Source: an uncultured beta proteobacterium (GTDB lineage: Bacteria > Pseudomonadota > Gammaproteobacteria > Burkholderiales > Burkholderiaceae_B). From it: a stretch of 8,725 nucleotides of DNA. Each line of letters begins with the position of its first letter. Position 1 is the stretch's first letter. The position numbers and the translations under genes are program-made. Below, one piece after another: positions 6,486 through 8,725 of the stretch. A model generated the notes under the pieces. The model saw nothing but the letters and a program-made list of their open reading frames with translations. It was not told where the DNA came from and ran no database searches. The stretch covers positions 1-8,725 of the forward strand of contig CAIYCP010000554.1 in assembly GCA_903924715.1 (NCBI GenBank). The letters run 5' to 3'.

Positions 6486-7235
6486 ATGAACGACCGCCTC
6501 GAACTGCGCACGCTCGGCCAAAGCAAGCAACAAGAACTCTTTGGCACGACACCCCCTCAGTCTAGTCACGCCGCGTTTGATCAGTTCGAACAAGAATTTG
6601 TTTTTGGTCGAGTCTGGTCAAGGCCTGGCCTTGATTTACCCTCGCGCATGATTGCAACGCTGTCTGCGCTCTGCGTGGGCCGCAGACTTTCTACACTAGA
6701 GAGCTATATCGACGCTGCGCTCGATGCGGGTTTAAGTGCGCAAACGATCAATGAAATTTTTATGCAATGTGGCATCTATGCAGGCTTTTCAACCACGACC
6801 AAAGACTGCCTCGCGTTATCTCAGCGCGTCTTTGATGCACGCGGTGTCTCTTTGCCTGATATGCCAAGCCGCGACGACCCGCTGGCGTTAGTCGCCCAAA
6901 GAGGCCAAGAAGTCATGACGACCCTGCATGCAGAACGCAGACATGTTGGTTACGCCAACCCCGAAAACTCAGTGGCCTCGACTTTTTATCCTGATGTCGT
7001 TCAATTTTGCTACGGCGAACTATGGAAACGACCCGGCATGGAAATGCGCGAGCGCGCGATTTGTGCAATTGCTTCATTTACCGCGTTAACCTTTTCAGGT
7101 CTTGTCACTAAGTTCGCCAAAGCGGGCCTAAATTGTGGCCTGACTCAAAATGAAGTAGTTGAGGTCGTGATTCAAACCGGTCCGTATACGGGGCTTGCAC
7201 CTGTGTTGATGGGACTCAGTGCGATCAGCGCATAA
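6486..7235 (+). CDS. Two-repeat carboxymuconolactone decarboxylase (CMD) family protein
   Basis: A 249-residue soluble protein made of two CMD/AhpD-fold repeats. Repeat 1 covers about residues 39-111: FGRVWSRPGLDLPSR at 40-54, AALDAGLSAQTINEIFMQCGIYAG at 77-100. Repeat 2 covers about 176-246: YGELWKRPGMEMRER at 176-190, KAGLNCGLTQNEVVEVVIQTGPYTG at 212-236. A typical PcaC-type protein has one repeat in about 130 residues, so this is an internal duplication or fusion. By eye alignment, the Glu and His expected just before the GALDAG-like segment are Thr70/Tyr74 in repeat 1 and Leu206/Phe210 in repeat 2, and there is no AhpD CxxC. Decarboxylase activity is therefore doubtful; a related lactone or hydroperoxide chemistry, or a binding role, is possible. 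GGAG (6476-6479) lies six bases before the ATG. The 93-base gap from the receptor gene holds only A-rich sequence and a five-base repeat, CGAAT/ATTCG (6456-6470), with no clear terminator, so cotranscription is likely. Confidence 0.85.
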   Translation: MNDRLELRTLGQSKQQELFGTTPPQSSHAAFDQFEQEFVFGRVWSRPGLDLPSRMIATLSALCVGRRLSTLESYIDAALDAGLSAQTINEIFMQCGIYAGFSTTTKDCLALSQRVFDARGVSLPDMPSRDDPLALVAQRGQEVMTTLHAERRHVGYANPENSVASTFYPDVVQFCYGELWKRPGMEMRERAICAIASFTALTFSGLVTKFAKAGLNCGLTQNEVVEVVIQTGPYTGLAPVLMGLSAISA

Positions 7236-7246
7236 CCTGACCCGAC

Positions 7247-7260
7247 GCCGCGATGGCGGC
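7247..7260 (+). other. GC-rich hairpin between the CMD and hydrolase genes
   Basis: GCCGC-GATG-GCGGC is a perfect five-pair stem with a four-base loop, 11 bases past the CMD stop codon. The nearest T-rich run (7289-7300) starts about 29 bases later, too far for a classic terminator. It may attenuate or stabilise the transcript. The rest of this 76-base gap is A/T-rich and could hold a secondary promoter, but I see no clear boxes. Confidence 0.3.
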
Positions 7261-7311
7261 AGCACTAGAAGTCGAACGCATTTAAGCTATTTTTATTTTT
7301 GTGAGGCGTCC

Positions 7312-8725
7312 ATGTACAAAGCTCTTCTACGACATTCGCTCTATGCAGCGGTGACTTTGCTGTTTTCGTGTAACGCTGCTGCAGAGATCACGCGCCTCGA
7401 AATCACGTCGACCCAGCCCTACGGCACCTTTCGTTCGGGGGCCTACACGATCATGCACGCGACGTTGCACGGGCAACTGTCACCCACAGAAAAAATCCCG
7501 GGTCTTGACAAGGCGCCCTTGAATGCCTCTGGAAAAGTCGAGTATTCGACCAAACTTGTGTTAACAATGCCCTCTGAAAAAACCCGTGGCAATGGGGCCT
7601 TGTTGATCGATGTGCCGAACCGCGGAAAAGCCTACGCGAGCGCACTTTACAACTCACCGCGCGACGAGCCCTTTCAATCTGGCACCTTTGAACAAGGCAC
7701 CGGTTTTTTACAAGACAATGGATTTTCGGTGGCAGAGGTCTATTGGGAGCTTGGCCAGGGTGCGAATCTGCCTTCGTTTAAAGATGCAGAGGGCAAACAA
7801 CGATTCGTAGAGGGCGTTGGCTTTGCCATCATGCGCGATGCCGGAATTTTTCTTTCGCACGCAGCAAAAGATTCAAGCGGTAACGCAAATCCGCTTGCCG
7901 GAATGATTAGCCGCACGCTTGCAAGCGGCAAATCACAAACCGGACGATTTCTGAAAAGCTTTTTACTCAACGGCTTCAATATGGCCGGACCGCAGCGTGT
8001 CTTTGACGGCATGCACGTTTTTGTTTCAGGCTCGGGGCTTTTGCCCATCATGCAAACGGGCATTGGCCCCGAATCAAGCGCAAACGGCACACCGAACTTC
8101 AATGACCCTGACATGCCAGGCGTACACGACGGCCTGCTCACGATCGGCGATATTACAGCGCAGGTGGTTGCGCGCGGTGAAGTCGCCCCTAAGATGGTTT
8201 TGATTACCACCTCAACCGACTATTATTCTTTGCGTGCATCGCTCGGGCGCACGGGTGCTGAGGGCGATACCGATCAGGCAATACCCGAAAACGTTCGCAT
8301 GTATGACATTGCAGGCTCGTCGCATGTGTTGATTCCGCTCAAACCCGACTACTGCAAACTGTCGCAAGGTGTACTAGACTGGACGCCGATTTCGCGCGCA
8401 ACGTTTTTAAAGCTCGATCAATGGGCGGGTTCGAATCGGCAGCCCCCGGCCAACCAACTTATGACCCTTGAACGCGCGCAAGCGACTCCACCAGCACTTC
8501 GCGCACCAAACAATCTTCCCAAAGCGATCATTCAGGTCCCTAAACTCGATGTGGACGGTAACGCCTTAGGGGGGGTACGGGTACCCGACTTAGTCGCACC
8601 GCTTGGCACGCACGGCGGACAAAACGCCCCCGAAACGCGCTGCAGCTTGATGGGTTCGTATATCCCTTTTGCCAAAGACGCCACCCAACGGACAACAACC
8701 CATGACGCAAGGCCGTCAGTCGCCG
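7312..8725 (+). CDS. Secreted alpha/beta hydrolase, Abhydrolase_10-like (3' partial)
   Basis: The frame opens with ATG at 7312 (GAGG at 7303-7306, five bases upstream) and stays open to the right edge, giving 471 residues with no stop. Residues 1-24 form a signal peptide ending NAAA before Glu25; Cys20 follows LLFS, a poor lipobox, so ordinary Sec cleavage and a periplasmic or secreted location are favoured. The body resembles the 'alpha/beta hydrolase domain' family (PF20091): LLIDVPNRGK (97-106) on an early strand, ASGKSQTGRFLKSFLLNGFN (204-223) with a probable nucleophile Ser208 in G-K-S-Q-T, VFDGMHVFVSG (230-240), and AGSSHVLIP (334-342) with a probable catalytic His338. Nothing more precise than esterase/hydrolase can be said about the substrate. 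It lies 76 bases after the CMD gene on the same strand and probably belongs with the receptor and CMD genes in one catabolic group. The C-terminus lies outside the window. Confidence 0.87.
   Translation, partial: MYKALLRHSLYAAVTLLFSCNAAAEITRLEITSTQPYGTFRSGAYTIMHATLHGQLSPTEKIPGLDKAPLNASGKVEYSTKLVLTMPSEKTRGNGALLIDVPNRGKAYASALYNSPRDEPFQSGTFEQGTGFLQDNGFSVAEVYWELGQGANLPSFKDAEGKQRFVEGVGFAIMRDAGIFLSHAAKDSSGNANPLAGMISRTLASGKSQTGRFLKSFLLNGFNMAGPQRVFDGMHVFVSGSGLLPIMQTGIGPESSANGTPNFNDPDMPGVHDGLLTIGDITAQVVARGEVAPKMVLITTSTDYYSLRASLGRTGAEGDTDQAIPENVRMYDIAGSSHVLIPLKPDYCKLSQGVLDWTPISRATFLKLDQWAGSNRQPPANQLMTLERAQATPPALRAPNNLPKAIIQVPKLDVDGNALGGVRVPDLVAPLGTHGGQNAPETRCSLMGSYIPFAKDATQRTTTHDARPSVA

Noticed and set aside
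7740..8210. A 156-codon open frame on the minus strand
   Set aside because: It lies wholly antisense to the secreted hydrolase, whose frame is continuous and carries recognisable motifs. The antisense product has no recognisable domain.

Overview
The window reads as chromosome of a betaproteobacterium, most likely order Burkholderiales and perhaps Alcaligenaceae-like. The clearest pointers are a Bug/TctC-type periplasmic receptor, a DmeF-type cation exporter beginning MHTHDLSDW, and an AtmA/Atm1-like ABC exporter, with moderate GC content by eye. The taxonomy is an inference. There is no RNA gene, insertion sequence, CRISPR array or phage gene that I can support. Coding density is high and gaps are short (none above about 140 bases).

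Layout. (1) Bases 2-154 hold the last 50 codons of an unidentified rightward gene. It ends in a small hairpin plus T-run that overlaps the stop codon of the next, leftward gene. (2) Bases 180-2021 (minus) encode a complete half-size ABC exporter of the Atm1/HMT1/ABCB7 type. (3) A 123-base divergent spacer, with a perfect 9-base inverted repeat, separates it from a rightward cytoplasmic serine hydrolase of the class C beta-lactamase/EstB esterase family (2145-3338). (4) Converging on that gene is a leftward block: a crotonase-fold hydratase (3368-4174) and, upstream of it, a DmeF-like CDF metal exporter (4302-5276). A 127-base spacer with two tandem hairpins lies between these two. (5) From 5412 to the right edge runs a rightward group: a Bug/TctC solute-binding receptor, a two-repeat carboxymuconolactone-decarboxylase-family protein, and the first 471 residues of a secreted alpha/beta hydrolase (Abhydrolase_10-like) that runs off the window.

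How they may work together. Two exporters linked in the literature to cobalt/nickel tolerance in Cupriavidus (AtmA and DmeF families) lie about 2.3 kb apart, though in separate transcription units. The dmeF promoter has a clean inverted repeat between its putative -35 and -10 boxes, a likely metal-sensor operator. The rightward group looks like a small catabolic module: an exported hydrolase, a periplasmic receptor and a CMD-fold enzyme, for an organic acid or ester whose identity the sequence does not show. The crotonase and serine hydrolase fit a general acyl-CoA and ester metabolism background.

Most genes are recognisable family members, and I see no clear evidence of an entirely new system. 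The most worthwhile leads are the receptor/CMD/hydrolase cluster, the CMD protein lacking the family's usual acid/His residues in both halves, and the dmeF operator.
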